A DNA stretch of 64,000 nucleotides from the NCBI RefSeq assembly GCF_020005365.1, contig NZ_JACNML010000002.1, positions 248,001 through 312,000 of the forward strand, read 5' to 3'. Every line of letters starts with the position of its first letter. The stretch's first letter is position 1. Shown here one piece after another: positions 44,001-53,822 of this stretch. A model generated the notes under the pieces. It had not been told where the DNA came from and searched no databases. It saw only the letters and a program-made list of their open reading frames with translations. A program made the position numbers and the translations under genes. Origin of the DNA: Kangiella shandongensis (GTDB lineage: Bacteria > Pseudomonadota > Gammaproteobacteria > Enterobacterales > Kangiellaceae).

Positions 44001-45275
44001 ATGAACTTACGAGTAGTATCAGGAATTGCAATCGTAATAGCAGCAGTTGTCATTATAGGCTTTCTTTCATCTCTAAAAAAAGAACCACCAAAAAAGAAAC
44101 CCGTGGTTCAGGCAACAGTAGTTGAAACTATTACTGTTGAAAAGCAACCAACTCAATTTATTGTTGATAGTCAGGGACCAGTGCAACCAGTGACCAATAC
44201 CAATCTGGTTGCCGAAGTTAACGGACGTATCACCAAAGTGTCTGATAAGTTTCGTGTCGGCTCCTTTGTCGAAAAAGGAGATGTGCTACTTGAAGTGGAT
44301 CCTGCAAATTATATTGCTAACGTCCGCTCTGCAGAAGCCAGTCTAGCGCAAGCCAAAGCAACCCTGCAGAATGCACAGGCTACTTCTGAACAGGCTCGCA
44401 AGGACTGGAAGAAAATTGGTCGTGGCGAACCAACGGATTTAGTGCTCAAACTTCCTCAATTAAATCAGGCGAAAGCCGCGGTGCAATCGGCAGAAGCCGC
44501 GCTTTATCGCGCTCGCCAAGATCTGGAGCGCACCAAAGTCAGGGCAAACTTTGATGCATTGATCAAAAGTAAACAAGTTGGCCTGGGGCAATTTGTTAAT
44601 GTAGGAAGTCAGGTAGCAACTCTTTATGGAACCGATATTGCTGAGGTGCGTCTGCCTATCCCGGATCAACAGCTGGCTTATCTCAACCTGCCTCGCCAAG
44701 GACAAAAAAATACCTTTCCCGACGTGCGCTTAAGCGGTATTTTTGCTGGCGAGAAAAAGGAGTGGTTTGGCAAGCTGGTGAGAACCGAAGGTGTGGTTGA
44801 AGAAAATAACCGACTGACCTATCTCGTTGCTGAAATCAACGACCCTTACGGACTTGAGGCGACCCGAGAAACACCGCTTCGTTTTGGTACTTTCGTTAAG
44901 GCTGAAATTGCCGGTGTTGAGCGTGAAGGTTTAATCACCTTGCCAAGGCAAGCCCTATACTATGGCAATAAAGTGTTAACTTTAGTTAACGAGAATGAAA
45001 TTAAACTAGTTGAAGTCAAACTGGCTCGAACAGAAAGTAACACGATTTTTATTAGTGAAGGACTGGAAGATGGCCAGGAAGTGATAACAACTCCAGTACA
45101 GAATCCTGTTAATGGTATGAAGGTTAAGACCTTAACCACATTACAGGCAGAACGTGAAAAAGCGGCCAAGGAAAAGGAACAGCAACTAGCGAAACAAAAT
45201 GAAGAAGACGATCAATCATCAAGTGATGATGGCGATGCGGCTAAAAAAGCCAAAACGGCATCGGTTAGTCAGTAG
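44001..45275 (+). CDS. RND efflux periplasmic adaptor (membrane fusion protein)
   Basis: A 424-aa adaptor linking an RND pump to an outer-membrane channel. One N-terminal membrane helix (about 7-23) is followed by a split lipoyl domain (GPVQPVTNTNLVAEVNGRI, and later TKVRANFDALIKSKQVGLGQFV). Between these lies an alpha-hairpin coiled coil (about 105-170, SAEASLAQAKATLQNAQA), and beta-barrel and membrane-proximal parts come after. The Lys/Glu-rich tail (about 380-424) is unusual but low complexity. It ends 9 bp before the pump gene, so they form an operon. No outer-membrane partner gene is adjacent. Confidence 0.92.
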   Translation: MNLRVVSGIAIVIAAVVIIGFLSSLKKEPPKKKPVVQATVVETITVEKQPTQFIVDSQGPVQPVTNTNLVAEVNGRITKVSDKFRVGSFVEKGDVLLEVDPANYIANVRSAEASLAQAKATLQNAQATSEQARKDWKKIGRGEPTDLVLKLPQLNQAKAAVQSAEAALYRARQDLERTKVRANFDALIKSKQVGLGQFVNVGSQVATLYGTDIAEVRLPIPDQQLAYLNLPRQGQKNTFPDVRLSGIFAGEKKEWFGKLVRTEGVVEENNRLTYLVAEINDPYGLEATRETPLRFGTFVKAEIAGVEREGLITLPRQALYYGNKVLTLVNENEIKLVEVKLARTESNTIFISEGLEDGQEVITTPVQNPVNGMKVKTLTTLQAEREKAAKEKEQQLAKQNEEDDQSSSDDGDAAKKAKTASVSQ

Positions 45276-45284
45276 GGGTTAGAC

Positions 45285-48200
45285 ATGTCACAAGAATTCG
45301 ATACAAAGTCAGGCATCATCTCCTGGTTCGCTCGTAACTCAGTTGCGGCAAACCTCCTGATGATAGCCATCATCGTTGCCGGGGCAATAGGTATTTTCCA
45401 CCTGCGACAGCAAGTATTTCCCGATATGGTTGTTAACTCTATCAGCATCCGCGTCCCCTATCCTGGCGCAGCGCCACAGGAAGTAGAGGAAGGAATAATT
45501 ATCCTTATTGAGGAAAATATTAAGGAAATTGAGGGCATCAAGAAGATTACGTCCAGTGCACGAGAAGGCTCGGGAAACATCACCGTTGAAGTCGAAGAAA
45601 ATTACGATGTTCCGTCCGTTTTGGATGAAGTAAAAATTCGGATTGACGCCATCCCTAATTTACCCGACCTTGCAGAGCGGCCGGTTATTTATGAAAACCG
45701 AATGCAACGACAGGTCATGTGGATCAGTGTCTTTGGTGACGCCAATGAGCGCACATTGAAAGAATATGCCAACGAAATAAAAACAGAGTTGTTAGGCCAG
45801 CCAAATGTTTCTATTGTCGACATTAACGGTACCCGTCCCTATGAAGTGGGTATCTTAGTTAACGATCATCAGCTTCGTAAATACGGCCTAACCATTCAGG
45901 ACGTTTCTCAGGCTATCCGTAGCTATTCTCTCGATTTGCCTAGCGGTACCATTAAAACTCTTGGCGGTGATATCCTCGTCCGTACCAAAAATCAGGCCTA
46001 TACCGGTCTCGACTTTGCTCAGATCCCACTCATGACACTGGCCGATGGTACCACGCTTTTAGTGGGCGATATTGCTGCCATTGATGATGGGTTTGCAGAA
46101 TACGAATTTATCTCACGCTTTGATGGCAAAGACTCCGTCAATATGCGCATCAAGTCATCCTTAGAATCGGACGACTTACTCATTGCAGAAGATGTCTATC
46201 GTTACCTGGATAAAAAACAGGCCGACCTACCACACGGTATTTCAATCGACGCCTGGGGTGATGGAACCTATTATCTCAAAGGCCGTCTGGAAATGATGCA
46301 AAAGAATATGATTGCCGGTGTGATTCTGGTTTTCATTGTCTTAGCCCTATTCCTGCGCTTTAAATTAGCTTTCTGGGTCATGGTCGGCATCCCACTGTGC
46401 TTCCTGGGTGCTTTTGCACTGATGTACATGTATCCGGCTTTTGCCATGACCATTAACATGATCACCCTCTTCGGTTTCATACTGGTTCTGGGGATTGTGG
46501 TCGATGACGCTATTATTATTGCCGAAAGCGCCTGGTCATCGATCGAAAAACATGGGCATAGTGTCGACAGTGTCATTCAAGGGGCACGCAAGGTTGCCCT
46601 GCCTGCGACCTTCGGTGTACTCACCACCATGGCTGCCTTTTACCCGACCCTGGCTATCAGTGGTCCTTGGACCAATGCTATGGCTTCCATGGGCTTAGTG
46701 GTTATTTTCTGTCTACTATTCTCGTTGGTGGAATCAAAACTGATTCTTCCAGCTCACCTGGCCCATATGAAACTGAACAGGATAGAGAATACGAAAAACC
46801 CGGCATTACGAAAAGTAAAAATGTTTTTCCGCAGTATTCGCTTGACTATCAGCGGCTTCCTGAAACGTTTCATTAACAACATCTATGGGCCTGGCCTCAG
46901 AACGTTGATGAAGTACCGTGGACTGACCATCTTAACTTTCGTTTGTTTACTATTTATTACGACCATTGGCTTTATCAAAGGTGGTTTAGTAAAAACAACC
47001 ATGATGCCAAATATCCCTGGGGATGGTGTTTTCGTTGAAGTTAAAATGGCCGAAGGCTCCACCGCTGAGCAAACTATTCGAAGCATTACGATCGTTGAAG
47101 AAAAGCTCAATGAAATTCACGAAGAAGTAAAAGCCGAATACGGTATTGGGGTAAAACGCCACTCGGTTACCTGGACCAATAGCAACACTGGCGCCTATAT
47201 GTGGACCGAACTGGTGAAAAGCGAAAACATGCCAATTAACCAGTATAAGTTCACGGATATGTGGCGTGATCGTGTCGGACAACTTCCTTCTGTACAAGAA
47301 GTCAGCTTCGGTAACGGCGGCCCAGGTGGTGGCGGTGTTGGTTACCGCTTGATCGGTACTGATATCGATGAATTGCAAACGGTTTCTGAGAAAATCAAAG
47401 CCAAGTTGGCCGAGTATGATGGTGTCTACGATATCAGCGATGGCCTATCCGGTGGTAAAGAAGAAGTGATCATTGAACTGCTTCCTCATGGTCGTAATTT
47501 GGGATTAACCCTACAGGGTCTGTCGACTCAAGTTCGCAACGCTTTCTACGGCGCCGAAGCACAACGCTTCTTGCGCAATACGGAAGAGGTCAAAGTATTT
47601 GTTCGCTACCCGCTTGAAGACCGCCGCTCCATCGGCAACCTGGAGCAGATGCCAGTCAGAACCCCAAGTGGTGAATATGTCACTTTCTCTGACGTTGCAA
47701 CCTATGCAGTGCAAGAAGGTTACTCCAGGATTACACGTGTAGACGGTGTTCGCGCCAACAGTATTTCTGCCGATGTCAGTCAACAGGCTGCGATTACTCC
47801 CGGCGATATTCATACCGATATGAAGACCAATGTCATACCGGATATTTTACAGGAACACCCGTCAGTTAAGCTGGTACCGGGAGGCCCAAGCGAAGACGAG
47901 AAAACATTACAGGATGAAATGAAACTCGGCGGTTTGATTGCTCTACTCGCTATTTATGGCTTAATGGCGATACCGTTGAAATCTTATGTCAAACCCGCAG
48001 TTGTTATGTCGGCCATTCCATTCGGCATCATTGGCGCCATGTTTGGTCACCTATTCCTGGGACTTGACCTGAGTATGTTCTCATTATTTGGAATTATCGC
48101 TCTGTCCGGTGTTGTGGTTAACGACAGTCTACTGATGGTGGACTTTATCGGCCGTGCACGAGCCGAAGGAATGAGTCGAGTCGAAGCAGCAGTTAGTGCC

Positions 48201-48464
48201 GGAACGCAACGTTTCCGAGCAATTATCCTAACCTCCTTGACGACCTTCTTTGGTTTGTTACCAATAACTCTGGAAACGAGCCTACAGGCACAGCTGGTAA
48301 TCCCGATGGCGGTATCGCTTGGCTTTGGTATCATCTTTGCCACAGTCATTACCCTTATCTGGGTTCCTTGTCTCTACGTCTCGTTAGCTAACATTCGAGA
48401 CTGGTTCCTAAAGCGTGACAGTAAAAGTCTGGATAAGCAGCAGGAAGCACTTGAAAGTCAATAA
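45285..48464 (+). CDS. RND superfamily efflux transporter
   Basis: Proton-driven inner-membrane pump of 1059 aa with twelve helices and two large periplasmic loops. Helix 1 (SVAANLLMIAIIVAGAIGIF) and the RQQVFPDM lead are typical. The proton-relay Asp pair is in LVLGIVVDDAIIIAE (helix 4), and the second half has GVVVNDSLLMVDFI. The spacing fits the HAE-type drug and solute pumps rather than the heavy-metal group, but substrate cannot be read. No regulator gene is adjacent. Confidence 0.94.
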   Translation: MSQEFDTKSGIISWFARNSVAANLLMIAIIVAGAIGIFHLRQQVFPDMVVNSISIRVPYPGAAPQEVEEGIIILIEENIKEIEGIKKITSSAREGSGNITVEVEENYDVPSVLDEVKIRIDAIPNLPDLAERPVIYENRMQRQVMWISVFGDANERTLKEYANEIKTELLGQPNVSIVDINGTRPYEVGILVNDHQLRKYGLTIQDVSQAIRSYSLDLPSGTIKTLGGDILVRTKNQAYTGLDFAQIPLMTLADGTTLLVGDIAAIDDGFAEYEFISRFDGKDSVNMRIKSSLESDDLLIAEDVYRYLDKKQADLPHGISIDAWGDGTYYLKGRLEMMQKNMIAGVILVFIVLALFLRFKLAFWVMVGIPLCFLGAFALMYMYPAFAMTINMITLFGFILVLGIVVDDAIIIAESAWSSIEKHGHSVDSVIQGARKVALPATFGVLTTMAAFYPTLAISGPWTNAMASMGLVVIFCLLFSLVESKLILPAHLAHMKLNRIENTKNPALRKVKMFFRSIRLTISGFLKRFINNIYGPGLRTLMKYRGLTILTFVCLLFITTIGFIKGGLVKTTMMPNIPGDGVFVEVKMAEGSTAEQTIRSITIVEEKLNEIHEEVKAEYGIGVKRHSVTWTNSNTGAYMWTELVKSENMPINQYKFTDMWRDRVGQLPSVQEVSFGNGGPGGGGVGYRLIGTDIDELQTVSEKIKAKLAEYDGVYDISDGLSGGKEEVIIELLPHGRNLGLTLQGLSTQVRNAFYGAEAQRFLRNTEEVKVFVRYPLEDRRSIGNLEQMPVRTPSGEYVTFSDVATYAVQEGYSRITRVDGVRANSISADVSQQAAITPGDIHTDMKTNVIPDILQEHPSVKLVPGGPSEDEKTLQDEMKLGGLIALLAIYGLMAIPLKSYVKPAVVMSAIPFGIIGAMFGHLFLGLDLSMFSLFGIIALSGVVVNDSLLMVDFIGRARAEGMSRVEAAVSAGTQRFRAIILTSLTTFFGLLPITLETSLQAQLVIPMAVSLGFGIIFATVITLIWVPCLYVSLANIRDWFLKRDSKSLDKQQEALESQ

Positions 48465-48488
48465 GCTAAGCTTGTTATTAGACATTAT

Positions 48489-48513
48489 GGGGGCTATCAA
48501 GCCCCCTTTTTAT
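48489..48513 (+). terminator. Terminator of the RND operon
   Basis: GGGGGC pairs with GCCCCC over a 6-nt loop, then TTTTTATT. Confidence 0.88.
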
Positions 48514-48616
48514 TGCCTTAAAGTTACCCTCCAGTCACCTACTTTTTCACTAAAATGTAGTTGTTTTCAAGCCTAATACCTTTACACTAGAGGTAAGTTT
48601 CTAACATCTAAAAACT

Positions 48617-50062
48617 ATGCTGAAAAGAACCAAAATTGTAGCCACTCTGGGACCTGCGACTGATACTGAAGAAGCCATTCGCTCACTGATAGAAGCTGGT
48701 GCTAACGTTTTTCGTTTGAATTTTTCTCACGGTGAGGCAAATGATCATATTGATCGCGCTAACAAAATTCGTAAGATCGCCAAAGAAATGGATCGCTACA
48801 TCGGTATTCTCGGTGATCTGCAAGGTCCTAAAATTCGAATTTCAAAATTTAAAAATAGCAAAGTTGACCTAAAAGCAGGTGCTAATTTTACTCTGGATGC
48901 AGAGCTTGGAATTAATGATGGTGACGAAACGACTGTCGGCATTGATTACAAAGATTTGCCTAATGACGTAAAAGTCGGTAACCACCTAATGCTAGATGAT
49001 GGCCGCATTCAGCTTGAAGTCATAGAAACGACTACTTCAAAAATCATCTGTAAAGTTATTGTCGGTGGCATTTTGAGCAATAATAAAGGGATTAACTTAC
49101 TCGGAGGCGGTTTATCAGCGCCAGCCCTTACTCAAAAAGACAAGGATGACATTTTTACAGCAGTAAGCATGAATGTCGATTATCTGGCGATATCATTCCC
49201 ACGAAATGCCGAAGACATGGAGCACGCTCGCCACTTGTTATACGAAGCCGGCGGCAAATGTGCGTTAGTAGCTAAAATTGAGCGTGCAGAAACAGTCAAC
49301 GATGACAAGATCTTAGATGACATTATAATCGCTTCTGATGCTGTTATGGTCGCTCGTGGCGATCTGGGAGTGGAAATCGGCGATGCCCAATTAATCGGTG
49401 TTCAGAAAAAAATTATCGATCGTGCCAGGACTCTCAACCGTGTGGTGATCACCGCCACTCAGATGATGGAAAGCATGATTCATAACCCTATTCCGACACG
49501 AGCCGAAGTTTTTGACGTCGCAAATGCCATTTTAGACGGGACTGATGCGGTCATGTTAAGTGCGGAAACAGCCACAGGTGACAATCCAGCGAGAACAGTC
49601 GATGCTATGGCTAATGTGTGTAAGGGTGCCGAAAATCAATCCCTTGCCAAAACATCGAGTCACCGCCTCGATATTTCCTTCGACAGAATTGATGAAACCA
49701 TTGCCATGGCGGCCATGTATAGCGCGAACCATCTTAAAGGCGTTAGAGCAATTATTGCACTAACCGAGTCTGGCTCAACCGCATTATGGTTATCCAGAAT
49801 ACGCTCAGGCATTCCTATCTTTGCCTTGAGCCGTAACCTGAGTACATTGCGCAAGGTTTCTCTTTATCGTGGTGTAGAAGCGCTTGAATTCGATCCAACG
49901 GTACTCGCCCGTCATGACGTTAATCGCCTCGCTGTTGAAGAACTGGTGAACTATGGCCAGGTTAACGATGGTGATCTGGTCATTATCACCAAAGGCGACT
50001 CGATGGGTACACTGGGCGGCACCAACGCCATGAAGGTTGTACGAGTAGGCGAAGTCGTTTAA
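48617..50062 (+). CDS. pyk: Pyruvate kinase
   Basis: Last step of glycolysis: phosphoenolpyruvate plus ADP to pyruvate plus ATP. The 481-aa chain has the N-terminal [16 protein letters not shown], the [10 protein letters not shown] site, [13 protein letters not shown], the catalytic Lys block ([11 protein letters not shown]) and [13 protein letters not shown]. The adenine-binding [14 protein letters not shown] segment is complete. The C-terminal regulatory domain (about 350-481) ends [17 protein letters not shown]. No other glycolytic gene is near. No clear intrinsic terminator follows it in the 131-bp gap before the convergent cluster. Confidence 0.97.
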   Translation: MLKRTKIVATLGPATDTEEAIRSLIEAGANVFRLNFSHGEANDHIDRANKIRKIAKEMDRYIGILGDLQGPKIRISKFKNSKVDLKAGANFTLDAELGINDGDETTVGIDYKDLPNDVKVGNHLMLDDGRIQLEVIETTTSKIICKVIVGGILSNNKGINLLGGGLSAPALTQKDKDDIFTAVSMNVDYLAISFPRNAEDMEHARHLLYEAGGKCALVAKIERAETVNDDKILDDIIIASDAVMVARGDLGVEIGDAQLIGVQKKIIDRARTLNRVVITATQMMESMIHNPIPTRAEVFDVANAILDGTDAVMLSAETATGDNPARTVDAMANVCKGAENQSLAKTSSHRLDISFDRIDETIAMAAMYSANHLKGVRAIIALTESGSTALWLSRIRSGIPIFALSRNLSTLRKVSLYRGVEALEFDPTVLARHDVNRLAVEELVNYGQVNDGDLVIITKGDSMGTLGGTNAMKVVRVGEVV

Positions 50063-50193
50063 TAGATAACGATACTCCGATAAATGCCAGCACAATGCCC
50101 AGGATTTTCTTCTGGGCAGCGACTCTTTTAGGAAGCACTACTCAAAGAGCAGAAAAGCTATCACAGAAGGCTGTCAGTGGATAGTGTCTAGGT

Positions 50194-51252
50194 TTAACTC
50201 GGAATCAGAACGGTGTAATCCAGATCCAGCACAAACTCCGAAGAAAGACGAGTTTCAGACTCCATGGCTTGCTGGTATAGAGGCTTCAGATCATGCCAGG
50301 AAGCATTTTTAAAACCAAGCGTTCGCAAGCGTAACGCCCCCATGCCATAACCTAACTCCTGCTTTTTAACCACCTGGGACACCGCATAAATCGTGTCGCC
50401 AGCATAGCTTGGGTTAAGATGCGCACCGCCATTAATTGCAGCAACCCATTGCGCATTAGCCAACCCATTCTGCGTTAAATTACGACACAGCGAGATAATA
50501 TGACCACCATAAACTAAGCGTTGCTGGTGAGGACTACTCTCCATCTGGTGATGGTTAAAGTGTACCTTGGCATCGTTTTGGTAAAGCCGGGTAGCCATAG
50601 TGTGCTCACTGTGATCAATGCTGACCCCACTAAGGTGATCTATCCACTCACCAACACTATAGTCACTATAAGTATAGGACTCCCCACTCATCCGCTTGCT
50701 ATAAGCCTTAGGGTTTAACTCATCCGGAACGGCTAAACTGGCAAAATCAACACTGGAACTTAATTGAGGTTCTACCGCATAGGTATTTTGCATGCCTTCG
50801 TTACGCTTGTGCACCATAACCCAGCGCTTCCAGCTTAACACCATGTGACCTTCTTGATTCATCGCTTTCGAATGCACGTAAACAATGCCCGTTTTGCCAT
50901 TAGAATTTTCCTTCAGTCCAATCACTTCAGAGACAACCGTAATGGTATCGCCAACAAAAACCGGTAACAGAAACTCTACTTCGGCATAGCCTAAATTGGC
51001 TACCGCATTGAGCGAAATATCATTAACCGTTTTACCAAACGCAATATGAAAAACGAGCATATTGTCGAGCGGTTGTTTGGCGTAGCCTAACTGGTAGGCA
51101 AATTCTTTATTGCAATAAAGACTAAAACGACTCCCGGTGAGCGCTAAATATAAACTCGCATCAGCTTCGGTAACAGTCCTTGGTATCGGATGCTCCAGTA
51201 CCTGCCCTAGTGAAAAATCCTCAAAAAAACGTCCGGTCGATGCTTTATTCAT
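50194..51252 (-). CDS. Mesaconyl-CoA hydratase-like MaoC family protein
   Basis: Double hot-dog hydratase of 352 aa. The segments FFEDFSLGQVLEHPIPRTVTE (9-29), FGKTVNDISLNAVANLGYAE (72-91) and the GLKENSNGKTGIVYVHS block closely resemble the mesaconyl-CoA hydratase / beta-methylmalyl-CoA dehydratase (Mch) of Rhodobacter and Chloroflexus. That enzyme interconverts mesaconyl-CoA and beta-methylmalyl-CoA. A second hot-dog half follows (about 180-340, VYGGHIISLCRNL). It is last in a four-gene minus-strand run, 20 bp after a CitE-like lyase, which fits the hydration step before a CoA-ester cleavage. Exact substrate is inferred. Confidence 0.8.
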   Translation of the reverse strand: MNKASTGRFFEDFSLGQVLEHPIPRTVTEADASLYLALTGSRFSLYCNKEFAYQLGYAKQPLDNMLVFHIAFGKTVNDISLNAVANLGYAEVEFLLPVFVGDTITVVSEVIGLKENSNGKTGIVYVHSKAMNQEGHMVLSWKRWVMVHKRNEGMQNTYAVEPQLSSSVDFASLAVPDELNPKAYSKRMSGESYTYSDYSVGEWIDHLSGVSIDHSEHTMATRLYQNDAKVHFNHHQMESSPHQQRLVYGGHIISLCRNLTQNGLANAQWVAAINGGAHLNPSYAGDTIYAVSQVVKKQELGYGMGALRLRTLGFKNASWHDLKPLYQQAMESETRLSSEFVLDLDYTVLIPS

Positions 51253-51272
51253 TTATGCCTCTAATTTTATTG

Positions 51273-52178
51273 CTAACGAACCGTTCCTAATAGTTCGTTT
51301 TGCCCCAATGCTTTAACCGTATTATATAGAGAAATAACACGCTCCGCCCACTCCCTTAAGGATGGCTCGATAAGCCTATCATCAATTACCGCCACATTAC
51401 GACCTTCCTCGTTTGCTTTTTCGATCGCTTCAATAATGGCTTTTGCTTTTCTAATATCCGCCTGCTTGGGAGTAAAAGCATCATTGGTATAATCCAACTG
51501 TATTGGGTGCACGACCGCCTTTCCATCAAACCCTAAATCACGAGCCTGACGACATGAATACTCACACGCCTCGACGCTCTTTAAATCAAAATGCGGCCCA
51601 TCAATAACACACTTTTTATAAGCGCGGCCCGCTAACATAACAATAGACAGACTCGGTAACAGTCCCAGTCGATCTTTGGTCTGATTAATTTTAAGTTCAT
51701 TCGATAGATCCGTAGTACCAATTACTATGGCAACCAATCGGTCAGTGGCAGCACAAATTTCTTCCGCGTGTAAAACGCCGAGTGGGCTCTCGATATTAAC
51801 CATAATGTCGATCTTATCGGAGCGACTCTGATCAATAACATCGATGGCCTCAAGTAATTGTTTCGCTGATTCGACTCGCGGAATTAAAACGGCATCAATA
51901 ACCAGATCGGAAATAGCATCGAGATCCCCCTGCCCCCAGTCGCTATCCAGAGGATTAATTCTAACCACTAACTCAGAGTGCTGGTAATCGCTCGACTGTA
52001 ATAGCTCTCGACGCAACAGCTCACGCCCCGCTTCTTTATATTGCGGAGGAACCGACTCCTGGAAATCGAAAATAATACTATCCGCATCGAGCGCGCGAGC
52101 CTTTTTCATATATCGCTCAACGTGAGTCGGCACATAAAGCATGGTGCGGCGTGGACGGTAATTGATAGACGTTTCCAT
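51273..52178 (-). CDS. CoA ester lyase of the HpcH/CitE family
   Basis: TIM-barrel lyase of 301 aa related to citrate-lyase beta subunit, malyl-CoA lyase and citramalyl-CoA lyase. The CoA/metal-site residues are visible: PRRTMLYVPTHVERYMKKA at the N terminus, FDFQES, VRINPLDSDWG (Arg), NIESPLGVLHAEEI (metal Glu) and IGTTDLSNEL (metal Asp), then GKAVVHPIQL. It most likely cleaves a C4-C6 hydroxyacyl-CoA to a 2-oxoacid plus an acyl-CoA. Its ATG overlaps the stop of the ligase gene by one base (TAATG), so the genes are coupled. Confidence 0.85.
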   Translation of the reverse strand: METSINYRPRRTMLYVPTHVERYMKKARALDADSIIFDFQESVPPQYKEAGRELLRRELLQSSDYQHSELVVRINPLDSDWGQGDLDAISDLVIDAVLIPRVESAKQLLEAIDVIDQSRSDKIDIMVNIESPLGVLHAEEICAATDRLVAIVIGTTDLSNELKINQTKDRLGLLPSLSIVMLAGRAYKKCVIDGPHFDLKSVEACEYSCRQARDLGFDGKAVVHPIQLDYTNDAFTPKQADIRKAKAIIEAIEKANEEGRNVAVIDDRLIEPSLREWAERVISLYNTVKALGQNELLGTVR

Positions 52179-53821
52179 TAACTTGCCTCTGTATTGTGTA
52201 GTTGTTGAACTAATTTCTTGCGTAAAACTTTGCCATTTTTCGTGCGCGGATATTCCGACATAAAGTGAACTTTCTTAGGCGCTTTGTATTTTGCTAAGTG
52301 CTCGCGTCCGTACTGAATGATGTCATCTTCAGTCAACTCTTCCCCCGGAGCTTTAACAATACAAACGGACACTAATGTCTTATCGGGTCCAATGGTTTCG
52401 CCTACTGCCACACAATCCGCCACAGCCGGATGGGCTTTAAAAACTCGTTCCACTTCATGCGGTGAAACACGAAAACCAAAGGTATTGATAATGTCGTCTT
52501 TGCGCCCTAAAAACCAAATATACCCCTTCTCATCTTGCCTTGCGTAATCGCCAGTAAAAAACCAGCCATCATGTCGAGCTTCGCTGGTTTCATCGGGCAA
52601 CTGCCAATACTCTAAAAACAAACCGGGGTCATCTTCTCGGATACAAATCATACCTTCCTCGCCAGCACGCACTGGATTAGCTGCGCCATCCAGCAGCTCG
52701 ACGAAATGTCCCGGCTGAACAAAACCCGCCGCTCCCGGCACAACTTCAGCCGATTTGTGTTGTGATATGTAGTAAGAGACTTCAGACATGCCAATGGCTT
52801 CGTAGATTGGAGCTCCGAAGCGTTCTTTCCATACCTGTTGCATCTCATCGGATAAATGCTCACCAGCACTCATGCAGTGTTTTAGCGATGGTAAATCGCT
52901 AGCTTGATACTCTGTTTTTTGCACAATCTGGCGATAAATTGTCGGAACCCCGATAAAGATAGTACATTGATGTTTTGCAATCAGCCGTGGCCAGGTATTG
53001 GCATCATTCGTCCCTTCGTAAGCAATCACCGTATGCCCATGCAACAATGGATCCATCAAGGCTGAACCTAATACATAGGTCCAGTTAAACTTCCCCGAAT
53101 GCATAATACGCTCGTTACTGGTATCGTCTAAATCAAACCAGTATCGGCTGGCTGGCAAACGACCTAGTAACGCCCGCTGAGCGTGTAATACGCCCTTAGG
53201 GTAACCAGTGGTTCCAGATGTATACACCAGATAAGCCGGATCGTTAATCTTACTGGCGTAGCTATCGAACTCAGTGGATTGTTCCGCTAAAGACGGAGTC
53301 ATATCCACCAGTTTAAAATCATCGCTGTGGGGAAGCTCACCCTCACCACATAAGAACACGGTCTCAACACTGGTGCCTTTTAGCTCAATTGATAAGTCCT
53401 GCCACATCGACTTATCAGTAACCAGTACTTTAGCGCCAGAGTCTTTGGCGAGATAAGCAACTTCACTCGCTGCCAATAACGTCGAAGTGGGCACCGCAAT
53501 AGCACCAAGCTTGATGCAACCAAAAAATGCCAGCGGATACTCAATGGAGTTCGGCAGCCGTATTAATACCCGCTCGCCAGTAGCTAGCTGATGCGACTTA
53601 AGCAAATGAGCAAACTGAGACGTGTAGTGGCTGAGTTCCTGGTAAGTGACGCTAGTTTGACCTTTTTCCTCATCCTCAATAATCAAGGCTTCTCGATTCT
53701 CTCGCTCAGTATCGCAATGCTGATCGACACAAGCCTCACAAATATTAAAGTATTCCGGTAAATGCCACTGCCAGTCTCCAGCAGAATCCTGCTGCAAAAT
53801 ATTGTCGAAACGATATTTCAT
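52178..53821 (-). CDS. Acyl-CoA ligase (AMP-binding, benzoate/medium-chain ligase-like)
   Basis: Adenylate-forming ligase that should activate a free acid to its CoA ester with ATP. The start taken is the ATG reading MKYRFDNIL, one base after the upstream stop codon; an in-frame Met 39 bp further up would overlap that gene. The 547-aa chain has the P-loop LVYTSGTTGYPKGVLHA, YEAIGMSE, DGWFFTGDYARQDEKGYIWFLGR and the C-terminal catalytic Lys region KNGKVLRKKL. Its place between two CitE-type genes and the MaoC hydratase suggests it feeds the CoA ester into that pathway. The acid itself is unknown. Confidence 0.88.
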   Translation of the reverse strand: MKYRFDNILQQDSAGDWQWHLPEYFNICEACVDQHCDTERENREALIIEDEEKGQTSVTYQELSHYTSQFAHLLKSHQLATGERVLIRLPNSIEYPLAFFGCIKLGAIAVPTSTLLAASEVAYLAKDSGAKVLVTDKSMWQDLSIELKGTSVETVFLCGEGELPHSDDFKLVDMTPSLAEQSTEFDSYASKINDPAYLVYTSGTTGYPKGVLHAQRALLGRLPASRYWFDLDDTSNERIMHSGKFNWTYVLGSALMDPLLHGHTVIAYEGTNDANTWPRLIAKHQCTIFIGVPTIYRQIVQKTEYQASDLPSLKHCMSAGEHLSDEMQQVWKERFGAPIYEAIGMSEVSYYISQHKSAEVVPGAAGFVQPGHFVELLDGAANPVRAGEEGMICIREDDPGLFLEYWQLPDETSEARHDGWFFTGDYARQDEKGYIWFLGRKDDIINTFGFRVSPHEVERVFKAHPAVADCVAVGETIGPDKTLVSVCIVKAPGEELTEDDIIQYGREHLAKYKAPKKVHFMSEYPRTKNGKVLRKKLVQQLHNTEAS

Positions 53822-53822
53822 A